DNA from: an uncultured Oscillospiraceae bacterium
GTDB taxonomy: Bacteria > Bacillota > Clostridia > Oscillospirales > Oscillospiraceae
DNA length: 64,000 nucleotides
Direction: 5' to 3'
Assembly: GCA_934645175.1 (NCBI GenBank)
Contig: CAKUDE010000009.1
Span: 1 to 64,000 of the forward strand
Part shown: positions 16,220 through 24,209 of the stretch, in pieces
How positions within the stretch are numbered: the first letter of the stretch is position 1
Layout: every line of letters begins with the position of its first letter
Notes under the pieces: generated by a model
Databases searched by the model: none
What the model saw: the letters and a program-made list of their open reading frames with translations, nothing else
Told to the model about the DNA's origin: nothing
Position numbers and translations under genes: made by a program

Positions 16220-16954
16220 ATGATCATTGACCATCACAACCACGTCTGGGAGGGTGTCTCCACCGGAGGCTTCCTTGATGAGGGTATGAGCGTCGGCCGC
16301 ATTCTCAGAGAGATGGATCGCGCCGGCGTGGATATGTGCGGCGTATGCACCGTCGCGCAGTCGATCGACAACGATTACGTTGTCCGCGCACAGCGCGAGC
16401 ATCCCGACCGTCTGTTCGGCTATTGCATGGTCAACCCGCGTCTGCCGGGTGCCGTGGAGGAGCTTCGCAAATATCTGGATCTTGGTCTGAAGGGCCTGAA
16501 GCTGCATCCCCGTCTGCACGGCTACCAGCTCGGCGACCATACGCTGGTTGACCCGCTGATGGAGCTGTGCCGCGAATACAAGGTTCCCATGTTCTCGCAC
16601 GGCGGCTCCGAGGAAAACGACCACCCCTTCTATTTTGAGGAGATTGCCCGCGCCTTCCCCGATGTCACCGTCATTCTGGGCCATATGTGCGCCCTGAACT
16701 ACTGCGACGACGCCATTACCGTCGCCGCGCGCAACCCCAACATTTTCCTTGACACCTCCACGGCCGAGCTGTTCTCGCTCAAAGCCGCCATCGGCAAGGT
16801 CGGCGCCTCGCGCATCGTCATGAGCACCGACTGGCCCGGCAACGACTTCCGAATGGAGCTGCTGAAGGTTGAGATCGCCACAGAGGGCGACAAAGCGGCG
16901 CGTCGCGCCATCACCGGAGACAACTACGCCCGCATTATGCGCGGCGAGATTTGA
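16220..16954 (+). CDS. Amidohydrolase of the PF04909 (amidohydrolase 2) family
   Basis: 244 aa. A small TIM-barrel metal hydrolase with an N-terminal DHHNH motif, LKLHPR, MFSHGG, ILGHM and the terminal STDWPG aspartate. Members include decarboxylases (ACMSD type) and lactone or amide hydrolases. It follows the cyclic amidohydrolase by 3 nt, so the two are surely co-expressed and may work in sequence on the ring-opened product. It could equally be a decarboxylase. Confidence 0.78.
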   Translation: MIIDHHNHVWEGVSTGGFLDEGMSVGRILREMDRAGVDMCGVCTVAQSIDNDYVVRAQREHPDRLFGYCMVNPRLPGAVEELRKYLDLGLKGLKLHPRLHGYQLGDHTLVDPLMELCREYKVPMFSHGGSEENDHPFYFEEIARAFPDVTVILGHMCALNYCDDAITVAARNPNIFLDTSTAELFSLKAAIGKVGASRIVMSTDWPGNDFRMELLKVEIATEGDKAARRAITGDNYARIMRGEI

Positions 16955-16992
16955 CGCCATTATTTAACATTTACATAGGAGAGTAAAATACC

Positions 16993-17661
16993 ATGAAACA
17001 GAAATTGATCGTCATGCTCACCGATAACGACGAAACCGTCGCAAACGCCAAGGCTCAGTTCCTCGCCTCCGCCGACCTGCCCGCCGATGAGTGGGGCTTC
17101 AAGGATGTCGGTCTGCCCCTCGATCAGATGATCGATCTGGTCAAAACCATGAAGGCGCACGGCAAGCGCACGAACCTCGAGGTCGTTTCGCTGTCCGAGG
17201 CCGAAGGTCTGGCCGGCGCAAAGATCGCCGTCGCCGCCGGCTTCGACGTCCTGATGGGCACGGTCTATTATGATTCCATCCGCGACTATCTCAAGGGCAC
17301 GGGCGTGCAGTACTACCCGTTCTGCGGTAAGGTCTACGGCCATCCCTCCATCCTCGACGGCACCATTGAAGAGATCGTTGCCGACGCAAAGCGTCTGGAG
17401 GAGAAGGGCGTCGAGGGTATCGATCTGCTCTCCTTCCGCTACACCGGCAATGCCATGGAGCTGCTGGCCGAGGTCGTAAAGGCCGTCAAGATTCCCGTCA
17501 TCTCCGCAGGCAGCGTCGACCGCTATCAGCGCATCGACGACATCGCCGCCACCGGTGCCGAGGGTCTGACGATGGGCTCCGCATTGTTCCACGAGAAGTT
17601 CCAGCCGGGCACCTTCACGGAGAACCTGAAGAACGTCTGCGACTATATGGCCGGTCGCTAA
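16993..17661 (+). CDS. TIM-barrel protein of unassigned function
   Basis: 222 aa. Repeating beta-alpha pattern ending with ISAGSVDRYQRIDDIAATGAEGLTMGSALF, which looks like the phosphate-binding end of HisA/NanE/KDPG-aldolase-like barrels. A central FDVLMGTVYYDS and YYPFCGKVYGHPS carry possible active-site polar residues. No family can be named with confidence. Its place between amidohydrolases and cupins suggests an aldolase, epimerase or isomerase step in the same pathway. A GC hairpin follows 8 nt after the stop. Confidence 0.65.
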   Translation: MKQKLIVMLTDNDETVANAKAQFLASADLPADEWGFKDVGLPLDQMIDLVKTMKAHGKRTNLEVVSLSEAEGLAGAKIAVAAGFDVLMGTVYYDSIRDYLKGTGVQYYPFCGKVYGHPSILDGTIEEIVADAKRLEEKGVEGIDLLSFRYTGNAMELLAEVVKAVKIPVISAGSVDRYQRIDDIAATGAEGLTMGSALFHEKFQPGTFTENLKNVCDYMAGR

Positions 17662-17668
17662 GAAGCAA

Positions 17669-17686
17669 GGGGGCGCAAGCGCCCCC
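17669..17686 (+). terminator. Intercistronic GC hairpin, possible attenuator
   Basis: GGGGGCG (17669-17675) pairs with CGCCCCC (17680-17686) around a CAAG loop, followed by TGTTT. The T-run is weak and the next gene starts 31 nt on, so partial termination or mRNA stabilisation is more likely than a full stop. Confidence 0.5.
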
Positions 17687-17717
17687 TGTTTCCGCAGTTT
17701 AGAAAAGGAGAATCGAC

Positions 17718-18521
17718 ATGGATGTTTCGCAATTCAATCCGGGCATGGACCTCTATGAGGGCAACCATCTGAGTGTCTGTCGTGCCCGTCTGGAGCCCGG
17801 CGTCTACTGCCTGATGCCCAGAACCTTTACCTTTTTCGACGATCTCCCCGGCTGGGAGCGCACGCGCATTCTGAATAACGCTACGCCCGACATGGGCGCG
17901 CAGTTCATCATGGGGCAGCTCGTCATGCAGGAAAACGGCGGCAATACCGACCCGATCGACAACGGCTTTGAAAACTTTCTGTTTATTCTGGAGGGCAGCG
18001 TCACCGTCAGTTACGGCGCAACCGTCACGCTTACGGAGGAGGGCTTCTGCTATCTCCCGCCGCACACCGCCTTCTCCGTCCGTGAAGCAGCCGGCAGAAC
18101 GGCCCGCCTGCTCTGGATCAAGAAGGAATATGTCCCCGCCCCCGGCCTGAACGCGCCCGAAGCGTTCAGCGGCAGCAGCGCGAAGCTCACCGAGCAGCGC
18201 AGCACGCACGTTCTGAAAAAGGAGTGCCTGCCCTTTGAAAGCGATATGCGCTTTGATATGGGCGTCAATCTGCTGACGTATCTGCCCGGCGTGAGCTTCC
18301 CGCGCGCCGAAGCGCATATGTGCGAGCACGGGTGCTACTTCCTTCAGGGCCGCGGCGGAATGTGGCTCAACGGCGAGCACCACGAGGTACACGCGGACGA
18401 TTTCCTGTATATCGCCCCCTGCACGCCGCACTATGCCGTCGGTTATGCACCGGAGCCGCTGCGCTACCTGCTCTTCAAGGAAGCCAACCGCGACTATCCG
18501 CTCGCCTATGACAAGCAGTAA
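17718..18521 (+). CDS. Ureidoglycine aminohydrolase-like bicupin protein, copy 1
   Basis: 267 aa, two cupin domains (about 50-130 and 180-260). The C-terminal domain matches the AllE/UGlyAH signature with the Glu-x-His and His ligands in EAHMCEHG and the ending PEPLRYLLFKEANRD. In characterised UGlyAH the fourth Mn ligand is Gln in a PQ pair; here it is His (PCTPHYAVG). UGlyAH releases ammonia from (S)-ureidoglycine in allantoin breakdown. With the changed ligand the substrate may be a related amino-ureide. Good ribosome-binding site (AAAGGAG). Copy 2 follows 17 nt later. Confidence 0.8.
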   Translation: MDVSQFNPGMDLYEGNHLSVCRARLEPGVYCLMPRTFTFFDDLPGWERTRILNNATPDMGAQFIMGQLVMQENGGNTDPIDNGFENFLFILEGSVTVSYGATVTLTEEGFCYLPPHTAFSVREAAGRTARLLWIKKEYVPAPGLNAPEAFSGSSAKLTEQRSTHVLKKECLPFESDMRFDMGVNLLTYLPGVSFPRAEAHMCEHGCYFLQGRGGMWLNGEHHEVHADDFLYIAPCTPHYAVGYAPEPLRYLLFKEANRDYPLAYDKQ

Positions 18522-18538
18522 GCAGGAGGAATACCGCC

Positions 18539-19330
18539 ATGGAACAAATCACTTATAATCCGAATATGCGCCTACGCGACGAAAATCACCTGGCCATTGC
18601 GCGCGCTTTCCACCAGCCCGGTGTCGCCACCTTCCTGCCGCGTGCGTTTCTGCTCGGCAATCGGCTGCCCGGCTGGGAAAACACCGAGGCTTTCTTCCTT
18701 GCAACGCCGCGCATCGGCGCGAAGTTTCTTGAATGCACGCTGGAAATCGCCCCGGACGGCGGCAGCGTCAGCCGCGTGGAAAACGAATTTGAAAACTATA
18801 TGTTCGTGCTGGAGGGCGAGGTTGAGCTGAACCTTCAGGGCCGCGTCCATACGATGGAGAAGGAAGGCTTCTTCTGGGCGCCGGAGGGCGTGGACTTCGC
18901 CATCCGCAACCGCCGCGGCAGCACCGCGCGTCTGGTCTGGGTGCGCAAGCGCTATGTAGGAACTCCCTATTTCTCCGTCCCGCAGCCGATCGTTTCGAGT
19001 CTGTTTGATATTCCCGGTACGCAGGGCACCGAAGAGCTGGAGCAGCAGTGCCTGCCCTACGACGCCAACCGTGGTTTTGATATGGGCATGAACATGATGA
19101 GCTTCGCACCGGGCGTGACCTTCCCCTGCGTAGAAACGCACATCATCGAGCACGGCAACTACTTCGTCAGCGGCCGGGGCATGATCTCCATCAACGGCCG
19201 GTACTATGAGGTTTTCCCGGACGACTTCTGTTACGTCGCTCCCTTTACGCCGCACACCGCCTGCGGCCTCCAGCCGGAACCGATGCGATATCTGCTGTTC
19301 AAATGCCTCAACCGCGAATTCACGCTTTAA
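18539..19330 (+). CDS. Ureidoglycine aminohydrolase-like bicupin protein, copy 2
   Basis: 263 aa, paralogue of the preceding gene with the same two-cupin plan. C-terminal ligands are visible in ETHIIEHG, again with His in place of Gln (PFTPHTACG), and the family end QPEPMRYLLFKCLNRE. The copies are clearly diverged, so they may form a heteromer or handle two successive intermediates. Ribosome-binding site AGGAGG. No allantoate amidohydrolase (AllC) or ureidoglycolate dehydrogenase (AllD) is encoded nearby, so a classical allantoin pathway is incomplete. Confidence 0.8.
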   Translation: MEQITYNPNMRLRDENHLAIARAFHQPGVATFLPRAFLLGNRLPGWENTEAFFLATPRIGAKFLECTLEIAPDGGSVSRVENEFENYMFVLEGEVELNLQGRVHTMEKEGFFWAPEGVDFAIRNRRGSTARLVWVRKRYVGTPYFSVPQPIVSSLFDIPGTQGTEELEQQCLPYDANRGFDMGMNMMSFAPGVTFPCVETHIIEHGNYFVSGRGMISINGRYYEVFPDDFCYVAPFTPHTACGLQPEPMRYLLFKCLNREFTL

Positions 19331-19344
19331 GCACGGAGGCATCC

Positions 19345-20820
19345 ATGAAACAAACAGGCTATCTGCTTGCCGTCGATCAGGGTACCTCCGGCACGATGGC
19401 GGCGCTGCTGGATACACGGGCGCGGCTGATCGACAGCGAAGATATCCCCGTCGCGCTGCAAACGCCGCACAGCGGTCTGGTCGAGCAGGATCCGGACGAG
19501 CTCGTCCGATCGATCCGCACCGCCGCGCAGCGCCTGATGGCGCGCCACCCGGACAAACTTGCGGAGCTGCTCGGCTTCGGTCTGGCCAATCAGGGCGAAA
19601 CCTTTTTGCTCTGGGATCGGGAAACGGGACGTCCCGTAACGCCCGCGATTAACTGGCAGGACTGCCGCGCCGAGACACTGTGCAGCCGAATGATTGATTC
19701 CGGTGAGGACGCGTGGTTTCACGAACGCACCGGACTGCATCTGTCGCCTGAGTGGCCGGCATTGAAGCTGGCATGGCTCCGGAAAAACGAGCCCTCTCTG
19801 GCGCCGCTCTGGGATGCGGGGCGTTTGGCCTACGGCCAGCTTGACGCATGGTTTCTCTATTGCCTGACCGGCGGACGGCACTATGCGAGCGATCACTCCA
19901 CCGCCTGCCGCTCCGGGCTCTACAACATCAACACGCTGGACTGGGACGCCGCCCTGCTCACGCGCTTCGGCGCGCAGGGGCTTGCGCTCCCGAGGCTCTG
20001 CGACAATACCGAACGCTTTGACGGCGTAGATTTGGGCATCGGTCGCCGCCTACCTTGGGTTGCAGGCGGTCTGGATCAGTCCATGGCGCTTCTCGGTCAG
20101 GGCTGCACGGATCCCGGCAGTGCAAAGGTCACTTACGGAACCTGCTGTGCGTTCTGGTTCAATCGGGGCGCAAAGCCCGTGCTCGACGACACGCTGACCA
20201 CCAGTGTCGCATGGAAATCCGGCGCGGCGGTCTATGCCGCAGCCGCCGAGGGCGGCGCAGCCGGCAGTATCATCACTTGGCTGCACCGAAACTTCCGTCC
20301 CGACTGGCAAACCGGCCGCCTTTCCGAGCTTGCCGAGCAGAGCGAAAGCTCGCTTCTGTTCGTCCCGGCCTTTGCCGGCCTCGGCGCCCCCTACTGGCAG
20401 CCTGCCGCAAGAGGCACCATCTTCGGTGTGACCGCCGCCACCGCGCCCGAGCATATTCTGCGCGCGGGCCTTGACGCCATCGCCTACACCGTGCGCGATA
20501 TCCTCGACGCCATGCCGTCCTGCCGGACGCTCGTTGTCGACGGCGGGATGTGCGCAAACGACTATCTGATGCGCAAGCAGGCAAACGTGCTCGGCCGGAC
20601 GCTTCTGTGTCCCGAGAACACTGAAGGCACCGTTACCGGCGTTGCGCAGCTAATGCGGCTCGGCCTCGGGCTGATTTCCTCACCCGGTGAAGCGGCTGCG
20701 GCCGGAACCGTGCGCACCATTGCGCCGACCGGCGCCGACAGCGGTTATGACCGCTGGAAACGCGCCGTGGACGCCGTGATCCGTTTTTACGGCGAAGCCC
20801 CCGAAGGGGCATCCGAATGA
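19345..20820 (+). CDS. FGGY-family carbohydrate kinase, glycerol-kinase-like
   Basis: 491 aa. It has the N-terminal phosphate-1 motif AVDQGTSGT, INWQDCRA, and the glycerol-kinase-like C-terminal segment PAFAGLGAPYWQPAARG, then VVDGGMCAND. It would phosphorylate a polyol or sugar-like intermediate with ATP. The start at 19345 follows GGAGG; the reading frame continues upstream over the end of the previous gene. The motif match is closest to glycerol kinase, but glpF/glpD neighbours are missing, so another polyol or a ribose-like fragment is possible. Confidence 0.82.
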   Translation: MKQTGYLLAVDQGTSGTMAALLDTRARLIDSEDIPVALQTPHSGLVEQDPDELVRSIRTAAQRLMARHPDKLAELLGFGLANQGETFLLWDRETGRPVTPAINWQDCRAETLCSRMIDSGEDAWFHERTGLHLSPEWPALKLAWLRKNEPSLAPLWDAGRLAYGQLDAWFLYCLTGGRHYASDHSTACRSGLYNINTLDWDAALLTRFGAQGLALPRLCDNTERFDGVDLGIGRRLPWVAGGLDQSMALLGQGCTDPGSAKVTYGTCCAFWFNRGAKPVLDDTLTTSVAWKSGAAVYAAAAEGGAAGSIITWLHRNFRPDWQTGRLSELAEQSESSLLFVPAFAGLGAPYWQPAARGTIFGVTAATAPEHILRAGLDAIAYTVRDILDAMPSCRTLVVDGGMCANDYLMRKQANVLGRTLLCPENTEGTVTGVAQLMRLGLGLISSPGEAAAAGTVRTIAPTGADSGYDRWKRAVDAVIRFYGEAPEGASE

Positions 20821-20850
20821 CCGATTACAAAACTAGGAGGACTAGCAACA

Positions 20851-22143
20851 ATGAAACTGGAAAAAACCAATGCGCTGCAGGCGCGCGCGTTTGATGCAAT
20901 GCCGCTGGGCGTCAACTCCAACGGCCGCTTCTGGGGCAAGGGCTGCACGCCCTATTTCAAAAAGGGAAAGGGCTCGCATATCTGGGACGTCGACGGCAAC
21001 GAGTTTATCGATTTCCGTCTCGGTTTCGGCCCCGTTATCCTCGGCTATGCCTATGACGAGGTCGATGACGCCGTCATTGAAGCCATCCGCGGCGGCGTAA
21101 CGCCCGGCATCACCTGCGAACGTGAAGTCGAAGTCGCGGAAGCGGTCATCAAAATGTGCCCCGGCACGGAAATGGTGCGTCTGGTCAACGGCGGCTCCGA
21201 TGCCACGATGAACGCCATCCGCGTCGCCCGCGCCTACACCCAGCGCGACAAGATCATCAAGTTCGAAGGCGGCTACCACGGCGGTTACGACTATGTGCTC
21301 TACTCCACCTACGCTCCCCCCGCCTCCTACGGCAATCGCCGCGACCCGATCAAGATCCGTGCAAGCTCCGGCATTCCCGACGCGCTTGATGCGCTGACCA
21401 TCACCATCCCCTTCAACGATCCCGAGGTGCTTGAGCTGGCGCTCAAGCGTTACGGACACGAGGTTGCGGCTATCATCACCGAGCCGATGCTCGGCAACTT
21501 CGGCCTGGCTGATCCCAAGCCCGGCTTCATGGATCTGCTGCGCAAAAAGTGCGACGAATACGGCATCGTCTGGATTCTCGACGAGGTTAAGTCCGGTTTC
21601 CGCATTGCCAAGGGCGGCGCGCAGGAGCTCTACGGCTACCGTCCCGACCTGACCTGCTATGCCAAGGCCATTGCAAACGGCTACCCCATCGCCGCCTACG
21701 GCGGCAAGCGTGAGCTGATGAGCATCGTCGGTAAGGGCGTCACACAGGGGGGCACCTACGCAGGCAACGGCGTCGGTACCGCCGCAGCAAAGGCCACGCT
21801 GAACATCATGCAGACGCAGCCCGTCCACGAGCACATCAACGCCATGGGCAAGCGCCTGCAAAACGGTCTGGCGAAGGTTTTCTCCGAGGCCGGTATTCCC
21901 TGCCTCATCAGCTCCATGCCCGCCATCTTCTCCGTCACCTTCGGCATCGACAAGAACGACGATGCCCGCGACTGGGGCAAGGCCGACAGCAAGCTCTACA
22001 AGAAGCTCGCCGCAAATGTTCTGGAGCAGGGCGTGCTGATCGACGAAGATCCGCGTGAGCCGTTCTGCCTGTGCTATTCGCACACCGAGCAGGATATCGA
22101 CTACACCATCGAAGCCTTCCGCAAGGCCGTCAAGACGCTCTGA
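20851..22143 (+). CDS. Class III PLP-dependent aminotransferase (glutamate-1-semialdehyde aminomutase-like)
   Basis: 430 aa. It has the PLP phosphate contacts NGGSDATMNA, the ring-stacking Asp in WILDEVKSG (D234) and the Schiff-base lysine K272 in YAKAIANGYP. Overall it resembles GSA aminomutase and related class III transaminases. No haem biosynthesis genes are near, so a catabolic transaminase or aminomutase acting on an amino or aldehyde intermediate of the island is more likely. Ribosome-binding site TAGGAGG. Confidence 0.83.
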   Translation: MKLEKTNALQARAFDAMPLGVNSNGRFWGKGCTPYFKKGKGSHIWDVDGNEFIDFRLGFGPVILGYAYDEVDDAVIEAIRGGVTPGITCEREVEVAEAVIKMCPGTEMVRLVNGGSDATMNAIRVARAYTQRDKIIKFEGGYHGGYDYVLYSTYAPPASYGNRRDPIKIRASSGIPDALDALTITIPFNDPEVLELALKRYGHEVAAIITEPMLGNFGLADPKPGFMDLLRKKCDEYGIVWILDEVKSGFRIAKGGAQELYGYRPDLTCYAKAIANGYPIAAYGGKRELMSIVGKGVTQGGTYAGNGVGTAAAKATLNIMQTQPVHEHINAMGKRLQNGLAKVFSEAGIPCLISSMPAIFSVTFGIDKNDDARDWGKADSKLYKKLAANVLEQGVLIDEDPREPFCLCYSHTEQDIDYTIEAFRKAVKTL

Positions 22144-22152
22144 GGTATACCG

Positions 22153-22662
22153 ATGGATGCTTATCAGGCAATTATCACCCGTAAATGCGTCCGCTCGTTC
22201 ACGTCCGAGCCGGTAACGGACGAGCAGCTCAACGCCATTCTGGAGGCGGGCGTCCGCGCCCCCTCCGGCATGGCCAACGAGCCGTGGCGCTTCAGCATTA
22301 TCCGCGACCGCGACGTGAAAGCAAAGATCGCCGCGCTGAGCAAGCACGAAGCCGTGCTTTTACAGGCGGATGCTCTGATCTGTCTGTTTATGGACACCTC
22401 CGTCGGCTATCACACCATCAAGGACGCAAACACCATCGGCGCCTGCACGGAAAATATGCTGCTGGCAGCGCACGCGCTCGGACTGGGCGCGGTCTGGATT
22501 GCTGAAATTCTGAAAAACAAAGAGCAGGTCACGGCGCTTTGCGGCGTGGACGGTTCCCGCTATGAGCTGTGTGTCGTGCTTCCCATCGGCCACAGCGCCG
22601 AATCCGCAGAGCCTCACTCCCGCCGCCTGAGTGTCGCAGACTGCGTGCTGACAAGAATCTGA
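22153..22662 (+). CDS. Nitroreductase family protein
   Basis: 169 aa. FMN-dependent nitroreductase fold: IITRKCVRSF (FMN-binding Arg and Ser pattern), APSGMANEPW and GLGAVWI. Short version, near the lower limit of the family. Such enzymes reduce nitro compounds, flavins or enones with NAD(P)H. Only 9 nt follow the aminotransferase and 15 nt precede the E3 gene. A role in reducing a pathway intermediate is possible but unproven. Confidence 0.78.
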   Translation: MDAYQAIITRKCVRSFTSEPVTDEQLNAILEAGVRAPSGMANEPWRFSIIRDRDVKAKIAALSKHEAVLLQADALICLFMDTSVGYHTIKDANTIGACTENMLLAAHALGLGAVWIAEILKNKEQVTALCGVDGSRYELCVVLPIGHSAESAEPHSRRLSVADCVLTRI

Positions 22663-22677
22663 CATTGAGGTAACACT

Positions 22678-24048
22678 ATGGAATACGCATTTGATCTGAT
22701 CGTCCTCGGCGCAGGCCCCGGCGGTTACGTTGCGGCCATCCGCGCCGCGCAGCTTGGCATGAAGGTCGCCGTCGTTGAGAAAAAGGCCGTCGGCGGCGTC
22801 TGTCTGAACATCGGCTGCATCCCCTCCAAAAATCTCATTGCGAGCGCCTCCGCACTGAACGCCGCGCGGAGCCTTGCCCCTCTCGGTGTCAAAACCGACC
22901 TGAGCGGGCTGGACTATACGGCTGTCCATGCGCAGTCGCGTAAGGTCGCCGACACACTGGCCAAGGGCGTCACTTTCCTTCTGAATAAGAACGGCATTAC
23001 GCTCGTCAACGGTAAGGGCACCATCACCGACGCACACACCGTTCAGGTGGAGGGCGGCGAGGCGCTGACCGCAAGGAATCTGTTAATCGCTACCGGATCG
23101 TCACCGCGCGTTCTGCCCGGTCTGGAATTTGACGGGACGAAGGTCCTTTCTTCGGATGACTTCCTGCTGTCAAACCGTCTGCCGCAGAGCATCTGCATCA
23201 TCGGTGGCGGGGCGATCGGCTGCGAATTCTCCTACGTTCTGAGCAGTCTCGGCGTCAGTGTTACAATCGTGGAAATGACCTCGCATCTGCTGCCGTACGA
23301 GGACGAAGAGATTGCCAAAACGCTCGCCTCGTCCTTCAAAAAGCGCGGCATCTCCGTGCAGCTCGAGTCCAGGGCAACGATCCTTGCCCGTTCCGATAAG
23401 GTTACGGTCGAAATCGAAAACGCCAAGGGCGTCAAAAAGAACGTTACGGTCGATCAGGTCCTCGCCGTGGTCGGACGCGTGCCGAATACGAAGGACATCG
23501 GACTGGAAAACCTCGGTATTGAAACGCAGCGCGGCTTCATTCCCGTCGACGCGTTCGGTCGTACCGCCGTGGAAAACGTCTATGCCATCGGCGATGTCGT
23601 GCCTACGACAATGCTCGCACATGTAGCGTCCCACGAGGGTGAAATCGCCGTCGAGCATATGGCCGGTAAAACGGAAGCGCCCAAAACAAGCGTTGTGCCG
23701 AATTGCGTCTATTGTGAGCCGCAGGTCGGCGGCTTCGGCATGACCGCCGCACAGGCGCAGCAGATCGGCGCAAAGGTCTTCTCCTTCCCGTTCCGCGCCA
23801 TCGGTAAGGCCGTCGCCATCGGAAAGGTGGAAGGCTTTGTCAAGCTCGTCACGGACGACGAAGGTTATCTGCTCGGCGCACATATCATCGGCGCCGACGC
23901 CACGGAGCTGATCGGCGAACTGGCCGTCGCCGCAAACGGACGCATCCGCGTTCAGGAGCTTGCCGGCGAGATCTTCGCCCATCCGACGCTCAGCGAAGCA
24001 ATCAAGGAATGCTGCTGCGCATTTGAAAACCGCGTCATTCACCTTTGA
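22678..24048 (+). CDS. lpdA: Dihydrolipoamide dehydrogenase (E3)
   Basis: 456 aa FAD enzyme. FAD-binding GAGPGG, redox-active disulfide C42/C47 in VCLNIGCIPSK, NAD-binding GGGAIGCE, and the C-terminal catalytic HPTLSE (H435, E440). It reoxidises the lipoyl arm of E2 and makes NADH. There is no fused lipoyl domain. It is the last enzyme of the island, 17.8 kb from its presumed E2. It may also serve other lipoyl complexes; none is visible in the window. Confidence 0.92.
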   Translation: MEYAFDLIVLGAGPGGYVAAIRAAQLGMKVAVVEKKAVGGVCLNIGCIPSKNLIASASALNAARSLAPLGVKTDLSGLDYTAVHAQSRKVADTLAKGVTFLLNKNGITLVNGKGTITDAHTVQVEGGEALTARNLLIATGSSPRVLPGLEFDGTKVLSSDDFLLSNRLPQSICIIGGGAIGCEFSYVLSSLGVSVTIVEMTSHLLPYEDEEIAKTLASSFKKRGISVQLESRATILARSDKVTVEIENAKGVKKNVTVDQVLAVVGRVPNTKDIGLENLGIETQRGFIPVDAFGRTAVENVYAIGDVVPTTMLAHVASHEGEIAVEHMAGKTEAPKTSVVPNCVYCEPQVGGFGMTAAQAQQIGAKVFSFPFRAIGKAVAIGKVEGFVKLVTDDEGYLLGAHIIGADATELIGELAVAANGRIRVQELAGEIFAHPTLSEAIKECCCAFENRVIHL

Positions 24049-24101
24049 TTTCATACCCCGGACAAACTCAACATCTTTTGTTTTGAACGGTTGTTCCTTT
24101 C

Positions 24102-24130
24102 TTGACAAGAGTAACAAAAAATGTTAGAAT
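24102..24130 (+). promoter_or_regulatory. Promoter of the GntR regulator gene with possible operator half-sites
   Basis: TTGACA (24102-24107), 17 nt, TAGAAT (24125-24130), near consensus. TTGTT (24091-24095) lies just upstream and GTAACAA (24111-24117) lies in the spacer. The latter is the inverse of TTGTTAC at 1871-1877 ahead of the catabolic operon, suggesting autoregulation. Confidence 0.75.
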
Positions 24131-24209
24131 TTGAGTGGTAACCCGGTATGTATTCTGCCGATATACCAACTCAGTCCGCCGCGCCCGTCGACACCAAGGA
24201 GGTTTTCGC

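Noticed and set aside
14453..16960. 835-aa open frame on the minus strand
   Set aside because: It is antisense to the racemase, the cyclic amidohydrolase and the second amidohydrolase, all with intact catalytic motifs. Such long shadows are expected with GC-rich biased codons.
20842..22347. 501-aa minus-strand frame
   Set aside because: Mirror of the class III aminotransferase codons; no ribosome-binding site or family motif.
24135..24209. Upstream ATG start for the GntR gene
   Set aside because: It lies at the predicted transcription start and has no ribosome-binding site; TTG at 24210 has AAGGAGG at ideal spacing.
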